From assembly GCF_021391675.1 (NCBI RefSeq), contig NZ_CP090096.1, positions 682,001 through 746,000 of the forward strand: a stretch of 64,000 nucleotides of DNA, given 5' to 3'. Shown in pieces: positions 8,239 through 16,592 of the stretch. Origin of the DNA: Neorhizobium galegae (GTDB taxonomy: Bacteria; Pseudomonadota; Alphaproteobacteria; Rhizobiales; Rhizobiaceae). The first letter of the stretch is position 1, and each line of letters opens with the position of its first letter. The notes below the pieces were generated by a model. That model had not been told where the DNA came from. It worked only from the letters and a program-made list of their open reading frames with translations, and ran no database searches. Position numbers and translations under genes: made by a program.

Positions 8239-9408
8239 ATGATTACCAGAAGAACATTGATGGCTGCGGCCGGTCTCGCCATGGGCGGCCTCGTTGCCAT
8301 TCCGGCATCCGCGCAGGAAACGGTCAAGATCGGCCTCATCCTGCCGATGACCGGTCCGTTCGCGTCCACCGGCCGTCAGGTCGAGGCGGGTGTCAAGGCC
8401 TATATGGCGCTGAACGGCGATACCGTCGCCGGCAAGAAGATCGAAGTCGTGCTGCGCGACGACGGCGGTGTCGCCGACCAGACCCGCCGCATCGCCCAGG
8501 AACTCGTCGTCAATGACGGTGCCAAGATGCTGATGGGCTTCGGCTTGACGCCCCTCGCCATGTCGGTTGCACCGGTTCTCAACCAGGCGAAGATCCCGGC
8601 GATCATTACCTCGGCCACGACCTCGGCGATCATGCCGCAGTCGCAGTATTACGTCCGTACCTCGATGGGCGGCCCGCAGTCCGCCGTTCCGGTGGCCACC
8701 TGGGCGGTGCAGAACAACCTGAAAAAGGTCGTGACGCTGGTCTCCGATTACGGTCCGGGGATCGATATCGAGCAGGGTTTCACCAACCAGTTCAAGAAAG
8801 ACGGCGGCACGATCGTCGAAGCGATCCGCGTTCCGCTGGCGAACCCGGATTTCGCCCCCTTCCTGCAGCGCGTCCGTGACGCCAAGCCTGACGCGGTCTT
8901 CGCCTTCGTGCCGGCCGGCATCGGTGCGCAGTTCATGAAGCAGTATGTCGACCGCGGCCTGGCCGACGCCGGTATCAAGCTGATTGCCACCGGCGACGTC
9001 ACCGACGATGACCTGCTGAACGGCATGGGCCCGGTCGCCAAGGGCGTCATAACCGGCCATTTCTATTCGGCCCTGCACGACAGCCCGGAAAACAAGGCTT
9101 TCGTCGCCCAGGTGAAGAAGGCTGCCAACAACATGCGTCCGAACTTCATGTCGGTCGGCGGCTATGACGCCATGACGCTCGCTTATATGGCGCTGAAGAA
9201 GACCAATGGCGATACCGACGGCACCAAGCTCATCGAAGCCATGAAGGGCGCCACTTGGACGAGCCCGCGTGGCCCGATCACCATCGATCCGGCCACCCGT
9301 GACATCGTCCAGGACATCTACATGCGCGAAGTCAAGGAAGTGAACGGCGAACTCTACAACGTCGAATTCGCGACCTTCCCGAAGATCAAGGACCCGAACG
9401 CCAAGTAA
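8239..9408 (+). CDS. Branched-chain-type ABC substrate-binding protein (SBP1)
   Basis: This 389-residue periplasmic binding protein of the LivK/HAAT family has an RRTLMAAAGLAMGG signal region with cleavage after ASA. The mature protein begins with QETVKIGLILPMTGPFAS, typical of these receptors. TLVSDYGPGIDIE and ATGDVTDDDLLNGMG are further family landmarks. The start at 8239 has AGAGGAGGAAAG upstream; an in-frame ATG 81 bases earlier gives an implausible leader. It stands alone before a strong terminator and has no permease of its own, so it may deliver a second ligand to the livHMGF system encoded from 14701. It is a close paralogue of the gene at 13279. Confidence 0.92.
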   Translation: MITRRTLMAAAGLAMGGLVAIPASAQETVKIGLILPMTGPFASTGRQVEAGVKAYMALNGDTVAGKKIEVVLRDDGGVADQTRRIAQELVVNDGAKMLMGFGLTPLAMSVAPVLNQAKIPAIITSATTSAIMPQSQYYVRTSMGGPQSAVPVATWAVQNNLKKVVTLVSDYGPGIDIEQGFTNQFKKDGGTIVEAIRVPLANPDFAPFLQRVRDAKPDAVFAFVPAGIGAQFMKQYVDRGLADAGIKLIATGDVTDDDLLNGMGPVAKGVITGHFYSALHDSPENKAFVAQVKKAANNMRPNFMSVGGYDAMTLAYMALKKTNGDTDGTKLIEAMKGATWTSPRGPITIDPATRDIVQDIYMREVKEVNGELYNVEFATFPKIKDPNAK

Positions 9409-9433
9409 GGCGGGATGGAGCTTTCGACATGGG

Positions 9434-9460
9434 AATGGCGGACTTCGGTCCGCCATTTTT
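9434..9460 (+). terminator. Rho-independent terminator after SBP1
   Basis: A 10-base perfect stem (9434-9443 with 9448-9457) closes a TTCG tetraloop and is followed by a run of T. It lies 26 bases after the SBP1 stop and makes SBP1 a single-gene transcript. Confidence 0.85.
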
Positions 9461-9568
9461 GGTTTCGCGTCTGCTTACGGCCCGAGACCGAACTCTCGTG
9501 GCGTTACCCGGCTTGTTCATGTATCCATGCTTCGTTTTCAGCGTGGCGAACCGGAAGGGATAGCCGTA

Positions 9569-9958
9569 ATGAAGTGTTTGCGGATCTATGCCACCTCGGA
9601 TGGCGAGTCCCATTTCGATGAAATTGAACTGCCGACAACGAAGAGGTCGGTGCACCCCGATGCCGTGCCTTTCGACGTGACGGCCAGTTATCCGGCGTCC
9701 CGTGTCCGCCTCACCCACATCCCGGCAGGTATGCGAGAGGTTGCCTGGCATACGGTTCCAGAGCCTGTACTTACGGTCAGGCTGGATGGTTCGGTTGAAT
9801 ACGAGACGAGCGATGGCGAGGTGCGCCACGTTCAGGCGGGTAGTTTCGTGTTAGTGGAAGACACGTACGGGAAGGGCCATCTGTCACGTCATTCTCCAGA
9901 GGCGCAAACTGTCATCTGGATTTCACTACCGAGCGGCTTCGATTTACCGCACGCATAA
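9569..9958 (+). CDS. Cupin-domain protein
   Basis: This 129-residue protein looks like a single cupin barrel: LTHIPAGMREVAWHTVPE, VLTVRLDGSVEYET, VRHVQAGSFVLVEDTYGKGH, then VIWISLPSG. His residues at AWHTVPE and GKGHLSRH could bind metal. ATG at 9569 was chosen because AAGGGA lies at an acceptable distance, giving MKCLRIYATS. It sits alone between a terminator and the GreA-like gene. The function is unknown. Many such proteins are isomerases, dioxygenases or sugar-binding proteins. Confidence 0.7.
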   Translation: MKCLRIYATSDGESHFDEIELPTTKRSVHPDAVPFDVTASYPASRVRLTHIPAGMREVAWHTVPEPVLTVRLDGSVEYETSDGEVRHVQAGSFVLVEDTYGKGHLSRHSPEAQTVIWISLPSGFDLPHA

Positions 9959-10138
9959 TCTGTGCGGCTTACAAGGTCATCCAGCCACCTAGACACCAGA
10001 AAACATCGTAGAACATGGTTCGGCGCCGATGGATCGAGATTGGCGGTTCTTCCGTTGTTGTCGTATGCATGGGTCCGACAAACGGCGGGCCAGGCGCTCC
10101 ATGCGCTGAGGGCGCGCCATACCAGACGGAGTTTGAGA

Positions 10139-10621
10139 TTGAGTGTTGCCTTCACCAAGGAAGAGAGTTCCGAAACCGCTTCGGAAACCCTGCTGCCGGA
10201 TCGTCCGATTTCGCCGCATCCAAACCTGGTGACGGAAGCGGGGCTGAAGGCCTTGGAATTGCAGCTCCGGCAGGCGCGCGAGGCCTATGGCGCGGCGAGC
10301 GCGATCGAGGACGTCAATGAACGGCGGCGCCAGCAGGCAAATCCGTTGCGCGATGCGCGCTATTTTGCGGCGAGAGTTCACACGGCCCAGCTTGTTCCAG
10401 ATCCGACGTCGTTCGAGAATGTCGCCTTTGGCAGCACGGTGACCTTCAGTCGCGACGATGGGCGCGTGCAGACCTATCGGATCGTCGGAGAGGATGAAGC
10501 GGACCCCAAGACCGGATCGATTTCCTTCGTTTCGCCGGTCGCAAGGCTGCTGATGGGCAAGGCTGTCGGAGATGTCGTCGAAGCCGGCGGTCGGGAACTG
10601 GAGATTCTCGCAATCTCCTGA
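10139..10621 (+). CDS. GreA/GreB-family transcription elongation factor-like protein
   Basis: This 160-residue protein ends in a GreA/B C-terminal domain: FGSTVTFSRDDGRVQTYRIV, GEDEADPKTGSISFVSPVARLLMGK and GDVVEAGGRELEIL. The N-terminal part carries a short charged helical hairpin (KALELQLRQAREAYG and following) rather than the full coiled coil of canonical GreA. The chosen start is TTG at 10139, which has GGAG 6 bases upstream and gives MSVAFTKEESSE; the open frame extends upstream without similarity. It probably rescues or modulates RNA polymerase, as a second GreA-like protein beside the housekeeping one expected elsewhere. Confidence 0.82.
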   Translation: MSVAFTKEESSETASETLLPDRPISPHPNLVTEAGLKALELQLRQAREAYGAASAIEDVNERRRQQANPLRDARYFAARVHTAQLVPDPTSFENVAFGSTVTFSRDDGRVQTYRIVGEDEADPKTGSISFVSPVARLLMGKAVGDVVEAGGRELEILAIS

Positions 10622-10743
10622 AGTGCTCATATAGCCACTGTATACGTGTTCAAACGGGCGGATGGTGGGTTGAGCAGGCGTCCGGCAATGGTTATCAGGT
10701 GCTCGCAAACGAACCTTCAGCGAACCACGAGGCGCATCCCGGC

Positions 10744-11676
10744 ATGACCCCAGATTTTCTCGTCACCCATTCGGGTGGCTTCCATGCCGACGAACTGCTG
10801 TCGAGCGTCATCCTGACCCGGCTTTTCCCAAAGGCTCGTATCGTTCGCAGCCGGGCGCCGGAATGGATCACGCCCGGTGCCGACCGCATCATCTACGACG
10901 TCGGCGGCGCCTATGACGCTGCGGCGCAGATCTTCGATCACCACCAACGCGGCGCACCGCTGCGCGACGATGGCCAGCCCTACAGCTCGTTCGGGCTGGT
11001 CTGGAAGCACTATGGCCGTGATTACCTTGCCGCCCTGGGCCTTCCTGGGGCTCATATCGAGACTTTGCACGCTTCTTTCGATGGGAGCTTCGTGCTTCCG
11101 ATCGATCTGATGGACAATGGTGCGCTCAGCCCCTCGATTGCGGGGCCGCTGGCTGGGCTCACTCTGCCAGCTCTCCTGGAAACCCTGAAACCGGTGTTCG
11201 ACGAAAAGGACCCGGAAGCAGAAAACCGCAGCTTTCACACGGCACTCGCCATTGCCCGCAGTTTCGTCGAAGCACGGATTGCCCAGAGCGCTGCCAAACT
11301 GCGGGCCGAGGCGCTCGTGCATCAGGCGATCGTGGATACGGGCGAGGGGCGCATTCTCGAATTGCCGACGGGAATGCCGTTCCGCCCGGCGATCATCAAG
11401 GCGGGCGCCGATCATCTGTTGTTCGTCGTTCACCCGCGCGACAAGGACTGGTGCCTCACGACCATCCGCCGTGCGGATGAAGGTTTCGAGGTGCGCGCCG
11501 ATCTGCCGGCGGCCTGGGCCGGCCTGACCGATCGCGATCTCGAGGCAGCCTGCGGCGTGGAGGGCGCGAGCTTCTGTCATAATGGCCGGTTCATCGCCGC
11601 CGCCAGGACCCGCGAAGCGGCGCTCGCGATGGCGGAGCTCGCGGTTAGGGAAGCCGTCGCCAACGGGGTCAAGTAA
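10744..11676 (+). CDS. MYG1-family (DHH-like) phosphoesterase/exonuclease
   Basis: This 310-residue protein belongs to the MYG1/UPF0160 family, related to DHH phosphoesterases. Key features are THSGGFHADELLSS at the N-terminus, IIYDVGGAYD, and FDHHQRG with the DHH-type metal ligands, then the family C-terminal region with KDWCLTTIRR and AWAGLTDRDLE. Eukaryotic MYG1 is an RNA exonuclease; the bacterial role is not well defined. ATG at 10744 gives MTPDFLVTHSGG, matching the family N-terminus. A GTG at 10699 is an alternative. The ribosome-binding site is weak for either start. Confidence 0.88.
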   Translation: MTPDFLVTHSGGFHADELLSSVILTRLFPKARIVRSRAPEWITPGADRIIYDVGGAYDAAAQIFDHHQRGAPLRDDGQPYSSFGLVWKHYGRDYLAALGLPGAHIETLHASFDGSFVLPIDLMDNGALSPSIAGPLAGLTLPALLETLKPVFDEKDPEAENRSFHTALAIARSFVEARIAQSAAKLRAEALVHQAIVDTGEGRILELPTGMPFRPAIIKAGADHLLFVVHPRDKDWCLTTIRRADEGFEVRADLPAAWAGLTDRDLEAACGVEGASFCHNGRFIAAARTREAALAMAELAVREAVANGVK

Positions 11677-11782
11677 AGGCGAGAAGGAACGGCGACAGCC
11701 GAGGAGGCCTGTTGGGGCGGAGACCCGTTGGGGCCTGGGCTTCCGCTTCCGGTGCCAAACAGATGTGCTAGAAGAACCCATC

Positions 11783-13021
11783 ATGAGTTCCTCGCGGCCC
11801 GCTTCCTCATCCACGATCCTGCATCACAGCCTCAGACATCTGAGGGCGTTCCTCGCGGTCGTCGATACCGGCTCTGTGACCAAGGCGGCGGAGCTCTGCT
11901 TCGTCTCCCAGCCGGCAGTTACCCAGGCGCTGTCGAAGATCGAAAAGACCGCCGGCCTGCCGCTGTTTTCCCGCACGCCGCAGCGGATTTTTGCCAATGG
12001 CGCCGGCGAGATCCTGGCGCTGCGCATCAAGCGCGCCTTCGGATACCTTGATCCCGCCTTGTCGGAACTGTCGCCGCGACTGCGGGTGACGGCGACGACC
12101 GCGCAACTGAAGTCGCTGATCGCGGTTCGGGAAACCGAGAATTTTACGCTGGCGGCGAGCCGCCTGGGCCTCAGCCAGCCGGCGGTCTATCGCGCCGTCA
12201 GCCAGCTCGAGGAGGAGGCTGCGCGTCCGCTGTTCGAACGGACGTCCTACGGCATCGTCGCCACGCGTGCGGCCCATGCGCTCGCTCAGGCGGCAAGGCT
12301 CGCCTTCGTCGAGCTCGAACAGGCGGATGCGGATCTTGCGGAACTGACGGCGGCCGAGATCGGCCAGATCGTCATCGGTGCGACGCCGCTTGCCAAATCC
12401 TATGTGCTGCCGAAGGCGATCGCCGGTTTCCGGAAGATCCGGCCGAACCTGCCGATCCAGATCCAGGAGGGTCCCTACCCGGATCTGCTGGGTGCTCTCC
12501 GCCGCGGCGAGGTGGATTTCATGCTCGGCGCGCTTCGGGTGCCGGCCCCGATCGGCGATGTGGAGCAGAAGGTGCTGTTTCACGACACGGTGGTCATGGT
12601 TTCGGGGCAGGCGCATCCGCTGGCCGGTCGTGAGGAGCTGACGGTCGAGGAGCTTGCCGCCTTCCCCTGGGTCGTCAACCAGAGCGGCACGCCGATGCGC
12701 CGGTATTTCGACAGCGTCTTTGCCAGTTCGGCAAACGGGCCGCCGAAGAGCATTGTCGAGACCGGCTCGCTGATCCTGATGCGCGAGCTCCTGGATTCCA
12801 GCGACCATCTCGGCTGCACCTCCCGTCTCCAGGCGGAAGCGGAGATCGCCCGCGGGCTGATGCGGGCGCTGCCTTTCGACCTCAGCCACACATCGCGGCC
12901 GATTGGAGTGACGACGAGAAGGGACTGGCTGCCGACGGCGGCACAGCAGGCTTTTTTTGGAACTTCTGCCGACTTGGTCCGATCGATCGCTATAACCATA
13001 ACTTATGAGTCCGGCAGATGA
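11783..13021 (+). CDS. LysR-type regulator with two tandem HTH domains
   Basis: This 412-residue protein is about 100 residues longer than a usual LysR regulator because it has two winged-helix domains. The first (residues about 12-75) includes GSVTKAAELCFVSQPAVTQA and LPLFSRTPQ. The second (about 105-170) includes ENFTLAASRLGLSQPAVYRA and RPLFERTSYG. A single LysR effector domain follows (GQIVIGATPLAKSYVLPKAI, PYPDLLGALRRGEVDFMLGA, LAAFPWVVNQSGTPMRR). The start at 11783 gives MSSSRPASS. It lies between the two paralogous binding-protein genes, upstream of the second, and may control them. Confidence 0.9.
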   Translation: MSSSRPASSSTILHHSLRHLRAFLAVVDTGSVTKAAELCFVSQPAVTQALSKIEKTAGLPLFSRTPQRIFANGAGEILALRIKRAFGYLDPALSELSPRLRVTATTAQLKSLIAVRETENFTLAASRLGLSQPAVYRAVSQLEEEAARPLFERTSYGIVATRAAHALAQAARLAFVELEQADADLAELTAAEIGQIVIGATPLAKSYVLPKAIAGFRKIRPNLPIQIQEGPYPDLLGALRRGEVDFMLGALRVPAPIGDVEQKVLFHDTVVMVSGQAHPLAGREELTVEELAAFPWVVNQSGTPMRRYFDSVFASSANGPPKSIVETGSLILMRELLDSSDHLGCTSRLQAEAEIARGLMRALPFDLSHTSRPIGVTTRRDWLPTAAQQAFFGTSADLVRSIAITITYESGR

Positions 13022-13169
13022 ACTGATTGAGCGTGGAGACGCGGCCGGGCTAAGGTGCAAATGCGCCAGGCAGGTGGAGAGACTGATGCTGGCGCGGGAA
13101 TCGCCTATCGAGGCCCATGGAGGTTAACGAAAAGTTGAAAATCGTGGGACGTCGAAGTATCTCGACCGG

Positions 13170-13199
13170 TTGACTGACGTATCGGCAGTCAACGATATA
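13170..13199 (+). promoter_or_regulatory. Promoter of the second Liv-type operon
   Basis: TTGACT (13170-13175) and GATATA (13194-13199) have an 18-base spacer, identical in hexamers and spacing to the promoter before SBP1. It lies about 80 bases upstream of the SBP2 start, after the LysR stop. Flanking bases also resemble the SBP1 upstream region. Confidence 0.6.
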
Positions 13200-13278
13200 G
13201 GCTACCGGTTTTGGCGGGCCTGGGCTGAAGTCCGGCAAGGCCTCCACAAGAAAATTCTGCACTCGGAGGAGGAAATAC

Positions 13279-14457
13279 ATGCTGAACAGAAGAATGCTCA
13301 TTGCAGCGGCGGGCGTAGCGCTCAGCTGCCTTGCTGCCATTCCGGCAGCCGCCCAGGAAACCATCAAGATCGGCCTCATCCTGCCGATGACCGGTCCGTT
13401 TGCATCGACCGGCCGTCAGGTTTCGGCCGGCGCCAAGACATTCATGGTGATGAAGGGCGACACGGTCGCCGGCAAGAAGATCGAGCTCGTCATCCGCGAC
13501 GACGCCGGCACGGCCGACCAGACCCGTCGCATCGCCCAGGAACTGGTCGTCAACGACGGCGCCAAGGTTCTGGCCGGCTTCGGCCTGACGCCGCTCGCCA
13601 TGGCGGTTGCCCCAGTCGCGACCCAGGCGAAGATCCCGTCGGTGGTCATGGCTGCCGGCACGGCTTCGATCACCAAGGCGTCGGAATACATCACCCGCAC
13701 CTCGGGCACCCTGCCGCAATATTCGCTGCCGGTCGGCACCTGGGCTGCCGCCAACAAGATCAAGAAGGTGGTGACGCTGGTTTCCGACTACGGTCCGGGC
13801 ATCGACGCCGAAAAATGGTTCACCAAGGAGTTCAAGGCCAAGGGTGGCGAGATCGTCGAGGCCGTGCGCGTGCCGCTCGCCAACCCCGACTTCGCACCCT
13901 TCCTGCAGCGCGTCCGTGACGCCAAGCCCGATGCGGTCTTCGTGTTCCTGCCCTCGGGCGCCGGTTCGCTGTTCATGAAGCAGTTCGCAGACCGCGGTCT
14001 TGCCGATGCCGGCATCAAGCTGATTGCAACAGGCGACGTCACCGACGACGATATCCTGAACTCGATGGGCAAGCCGGCAATCGGCACCATTACCGGCCAT
14101 TTCTATGCGACCGCGCATGACAGCCCGGAAAACAAGGCCTATGTCGCCGCCTTCAAGAAGGCCAATGCCGACATGCGCCCGAACTTCATGTCGGTCGGCG
14201 GTTTCGACGGCATGGCGCTGATCTACGCAGCGCTCGAAAAGACCAAGGGCGACGTCACCGGCCCGGCCTTCATGGCAGCCGTCAAGGGCCTCTCCTGGAC
14301 GAGCCCGCGCGGTCCCGTCTCGATCGATCCGGAAACGCGCGACATCATCCAGAACATCTACATGCGCGAGGTCAAGGACGTGAACGGCGAGCTGCAGAAC
14401 GTCGAGTTCCAGACGTTCAAGGATCTCAAGGATCCGGAAAAGGCCGACGCCAAGTAA
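13279..14457 (+). CDS. Branched-chain-type ABC substrate-binding protein (SBP2)
   Basis: This 392-residue periplasmic receptor (signal MLNRRMLIAAAGVALS, cleavage near AAAQ) is the paralogue of SBP1. Long blocks are nearly identical, for example VKIGLILPMTGPFAS in SBP1 against IKIGLILPMTGPFAS here, ANPDFAPFLQRVRDAKPDAV and ATGDVTDDD. Differences cluster around MAAGTASITKASEYI, TSGTLPQYSLPVGTW and FLPSGAGSL, positions likely to line the ligand cleft. The start follows GGAGGAGG. It leads livHMGF on the same strand, with a 128-base repeat before livH. The ligand is unknown. The family binds amino acids, amides, urea or aromatic acids. Confidence 0.93.
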   Translation: MLNRRMLIAAAGVALSCLAAIPAAAQETIKIGLILPMTGPFASTGRQVSAGAKTFMVMKGDTVAGKKIELVIRDDAGTADQTRRIAQELVVNDGAKVLAGFGLTPLAMAVAPVATQAKIPSVVMAAGTASITKASEYITRTSGTLPQYSLPVGTWAAANKIKKVVTLVSDYGPGIDAEKWFTKEFKAKGGEIVEAVRVPLANPDFAPFLQRVRDAKPDAVFVFLPSGAGSLFMKQFADRGLADAGIKLIATGDVTDDDILNSMGKPAIGTITGHFYATAHDSPENKAYVAAFKKANADMRPNFMSVGGFDGMALIYAALEKTKGDVTGPAFMAAVKGLSWTSPRGPVSIDPETRDIIQNIYMREVKDVNGELQNVEFQTFKDLKDPEKADAK

Positions 14458-14468
14458 GGGCAGGGATA

Positions 14469-14596
14469 GCTCCTCACCCCGCCTCCGCTTCGCTCGGCGC
14501 ACCCTCTCCCCGTAAACGGGGCGAGGGGGAAACCACAACCGGCGCGGCATATGCCTTCTCCCCGGCTTGACGGGGAGGGGCAGGCGGATGAGGAGC
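14469..14596. repeat. Rhizobial-type palindromic intergenic repeat (type 1)
   Basis: Imperfect outer arms (14469-14488 against 14579-14596) enclose two internal hairpins: CCCTC-TCCCCG with CGGGGC-GAGGG at 14502-14528, and CTCCCCG with CGGGGAG at 14558-14577. This cloverleaf-like form is typical of short intergenic repeats of rhizobial genomes. It separates SBP2 from livH and may fold in the mRNA, protecting the upstream message. Confidence 0.7.
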
Positions 14597-14700
14597 AGGT
14601 TCATAACAAGAAGGTCAGGGCACTTGAGCCCCTTCGTTTTCCCGGCGACAATGTCGGGCAACATCATCGCTCGCAGCAGGGCCTCGCAGAGAAGATTTAT

Positions 14701-15558
14701 ATGCTGACAATCCTGTTCGACGGCATCGCCTATGGGATGCTGCTTTTCATTCTGGCCTGCGGGCTGACGGTGACGCTCGGGCTGATGAACTTCATCAACC
14801 TGGCGCATGGCGCCTTTGCCATGGCCGGCGGCTACGTGACCGTGGTGATGATGAACCGCTACGGCATCTCCTTCTATTGGTGCCTGCCGGCGGCCTTCAT
14901 CGTGTCGGCGCTGATCGGCCTCGTGCTGGAGCGGACGCTCTACCAGTGGCTCTACCAGGCGCCGCATCTGGACCAGGTGCTCTTCTCGATCGGCATCGTC
15001 TTCATGGCGATTGCCGCGACCGACTATTTCATGGGCGGCCAGCAGCAGCTGATCAACCTGCCGCCGGAACTCTCCGGCCGCATGGATGTATTCGGCGTCG
15101 GCGTCGGCCGCTACCGGCTCTTCACCATCATCGTCTGCGCGGCGCTGGCGCTGGCGCTGCAGCTGATCCTGTCGAAGACCCGCTTCGGCAGCCGGCTGCG
15201 CGCTGCGGTCGACGACCGGCGCGTCGCCATGGGCCTCGGCATCAACGTGCCGCTCGTTTTTGCGCTGACCTTCGCCTTCGGTTCGGGCCTTGCCGGTCTC
15301 GGCGGGGCGATGGGGGCGGAAATCCTCGGGCTCGATCCGAACTTCCCGCTGAAATTCATGATCTACTTCCTCATCGTCGTCTCCGTCGGCGGCACGTCCA
15401 CCGTCTCCGGCCCGTTTCTTGCCGCCCTGCTGCTCGGCATTGCCGACGTGGCCGGCAAATATTACGTGCCGGCGATCGGTCCCTTCGTCATCTATGCGCT
15501 GATGATCGTCATGCTGATCGTGCGGCCGAACGGCCTGTTCTCAAGGGGCGGCCGATGA
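14701..15558 (+). CDS. livH: Branched-chain amino acid-type ABC permease (LivH)
   Basis: This 285-residue inner-membrane permease has the LivH signature GLTVTLGLMNFINLAHGAF near the N-terminus and the EAA-like loop VDDRRVAMGLGINVPLVFAL. VSVGGTSTVSGPFLAALLLG follows near the C-terminus. ATG at 14701 gives the usual MLTILFDGIAYGM start; the frame continues upstream through repeat sequence and is not coding there. It forms the transmembrane heterodimer with LivM. Its stop overlaps the livM start by 4 bases. Confidence 0.92.
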   Translation: MLTILFDGIAYGMLLFILACGLTVTLGLMNFINLAHGAFAMAGGYVTVVMMNRYGISFYWCLPAAFIVSALIGLVLERTLYQWLYQAPHLDQVLFSIGIVFMAIAATDYFMGGQQQLINLPPELSGRMDVFGVGVGRYRLFTIIVCAALALALQLILSKTRFGSRLRAAVDDRRVAMGLGINVPLVFALTFAFGSGLAGLGGAMGAEILGLDPNFPLKFMIYFLIVVSVGGTSTVSGPFLAALLLGIADVAGKYYVPAIGPFVIYALMIVMLIVRPNGLFSRGGR

Positions 15559-16592
15559 GCGTTCTTCCGCAGGAAACCACCGTGCCAGCAAATCCCTCCA
15601 CCGCTGCCGCCGAAACCCGTGCTGCGAAGCTGATGAAGCGCCGGAGCCGCATCCGCTTCTACGAGATCATCGTCTGGATCGCCGCGATCGCCGCTTACTT
15701 CCTGCTGCCGTCGAAGATGCTGATCCTCACCGAGATCGCCATCCTGGCGCTGTTTGCCGTGTCGCTCGACCTGGTGCTCGGGTTCGCCGGCATAGTATCG
15801 CTCGGCCATACCGCCTTCTTCGGCCTCGGCGCCTATGTGGCGGGCCTGATGGCGCAGCATTATTTTGCCGAGCCGGTGACCGGCTTGATCGTCGCGGGCG
15901 CCGCCTCCGGCGTGCTCGGCCTGCTCACTAGCTTCCTCATCCTGCGTGGTTCCGACCTCACCCGCCTGATGACCACGCTCGGCATCGGCCTGATGATGGC
16001 GGAAGTCGCCAACCAGATGGCCTGGCTGACCGGCGGCGCCGACGGCCTCAGCGGTTTTTCGCCCGGCCCGATCCTCGGCATGTTCGAGTTCGACCTGTTC
16101 GGCAAGGTCGGTTATCTCTATTGCGTCGGCGTGCTCTTCATCGGCACGATGATCATGCGCCGCATCGCCTTCTCGCCCTTCGGCCTGTCGCTGAAGGCGA
16201 TCAAGGGCAACTCGATGCGCTCTGCCATGGTCGCCGTGCCGGGCCGCAAGCGCATCGTCACCGCCTATACGATCGCGGCGGTGTTTGCCGGCATGGCGGG
16301 GGCGCTGCTCACCCAGACGACCGCCTTCGTTTCCCCCGATGTGCTCGCCTTCCATCGCTCGGCCGACGTCCTGCTGGTGCTCGTCATCGGCGGTACCGGC
16401 TATCTCTATGGCGGCATCTTCGGGGCGATCCTGTTCACGCTCGTCAAGGACTGGCTGTCGGTGATCACCCCGCAATACTGGATGTTCTATATCGGCCTGC
16501 TGCTCGTCATCCTGGTGCTGATCGGCCGTGATCGGCTGTCGCGCTGGGTCGAATACCTGCCGGAACGCCTCTCGAAGAAGGAGGACCGCTGA
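15555..16592 (+). CDS. livM: Branched-chain amino acid-type ABC permease (LivM)
   Basis: This 345-residue permease has a 45-residue cytoplasmic N-terminal extension rich in Ala, Thr and Arg, then about 8-9 membrane helices. The family segment LVLGFAGIVSLGHTAFFGLG and the late VLVIGGTGYLYGGIFGAIL are clear. The start at 15555 overlaps the livH stop, and the gene's own stop shares a base with the livG start (TGATG), so the permease and ATPase genes are tightly coupled. It pairs with LivH. Confidence 0.92.
   Translation: MSVLPQETTVPANPSTAAAETRAAKLMKRRSRIRFYEIIVWIAAIAAYFLLPSKMLILTEIAILALFAVSLDLVLGFAGIVSLGHTAFFGLGAYVAGLMAQHYFAEPVTGLIVAGAASGVLGLLTSFLILRGSDLTRLMTTLGIGLMMAEVANQMAWLTGGADGLSGFSPGPILGMFEFDLFGKVGYLYCVGVLFIGTMIMRRIAFSPFGLSLKAIKGNSMRSAMVAVPGRKRIVTAYTIAAVFAGMAGALLTQTTAFVSPDVLAFHRSADVLLVLVIGGTGYLYGGIFGAILFTLVKDWLSVITPQYWMFYIGLLLVILVLIGRDRLSRWVEYLPERLSKKEDR

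Noticed and set aside
15492..16475. Long minus-strand frame opposite livM
   Set aside because: It lies wholly antisense to a conserved permease and has the His/Gly/Asp/Arg-rich composition of a shadow.
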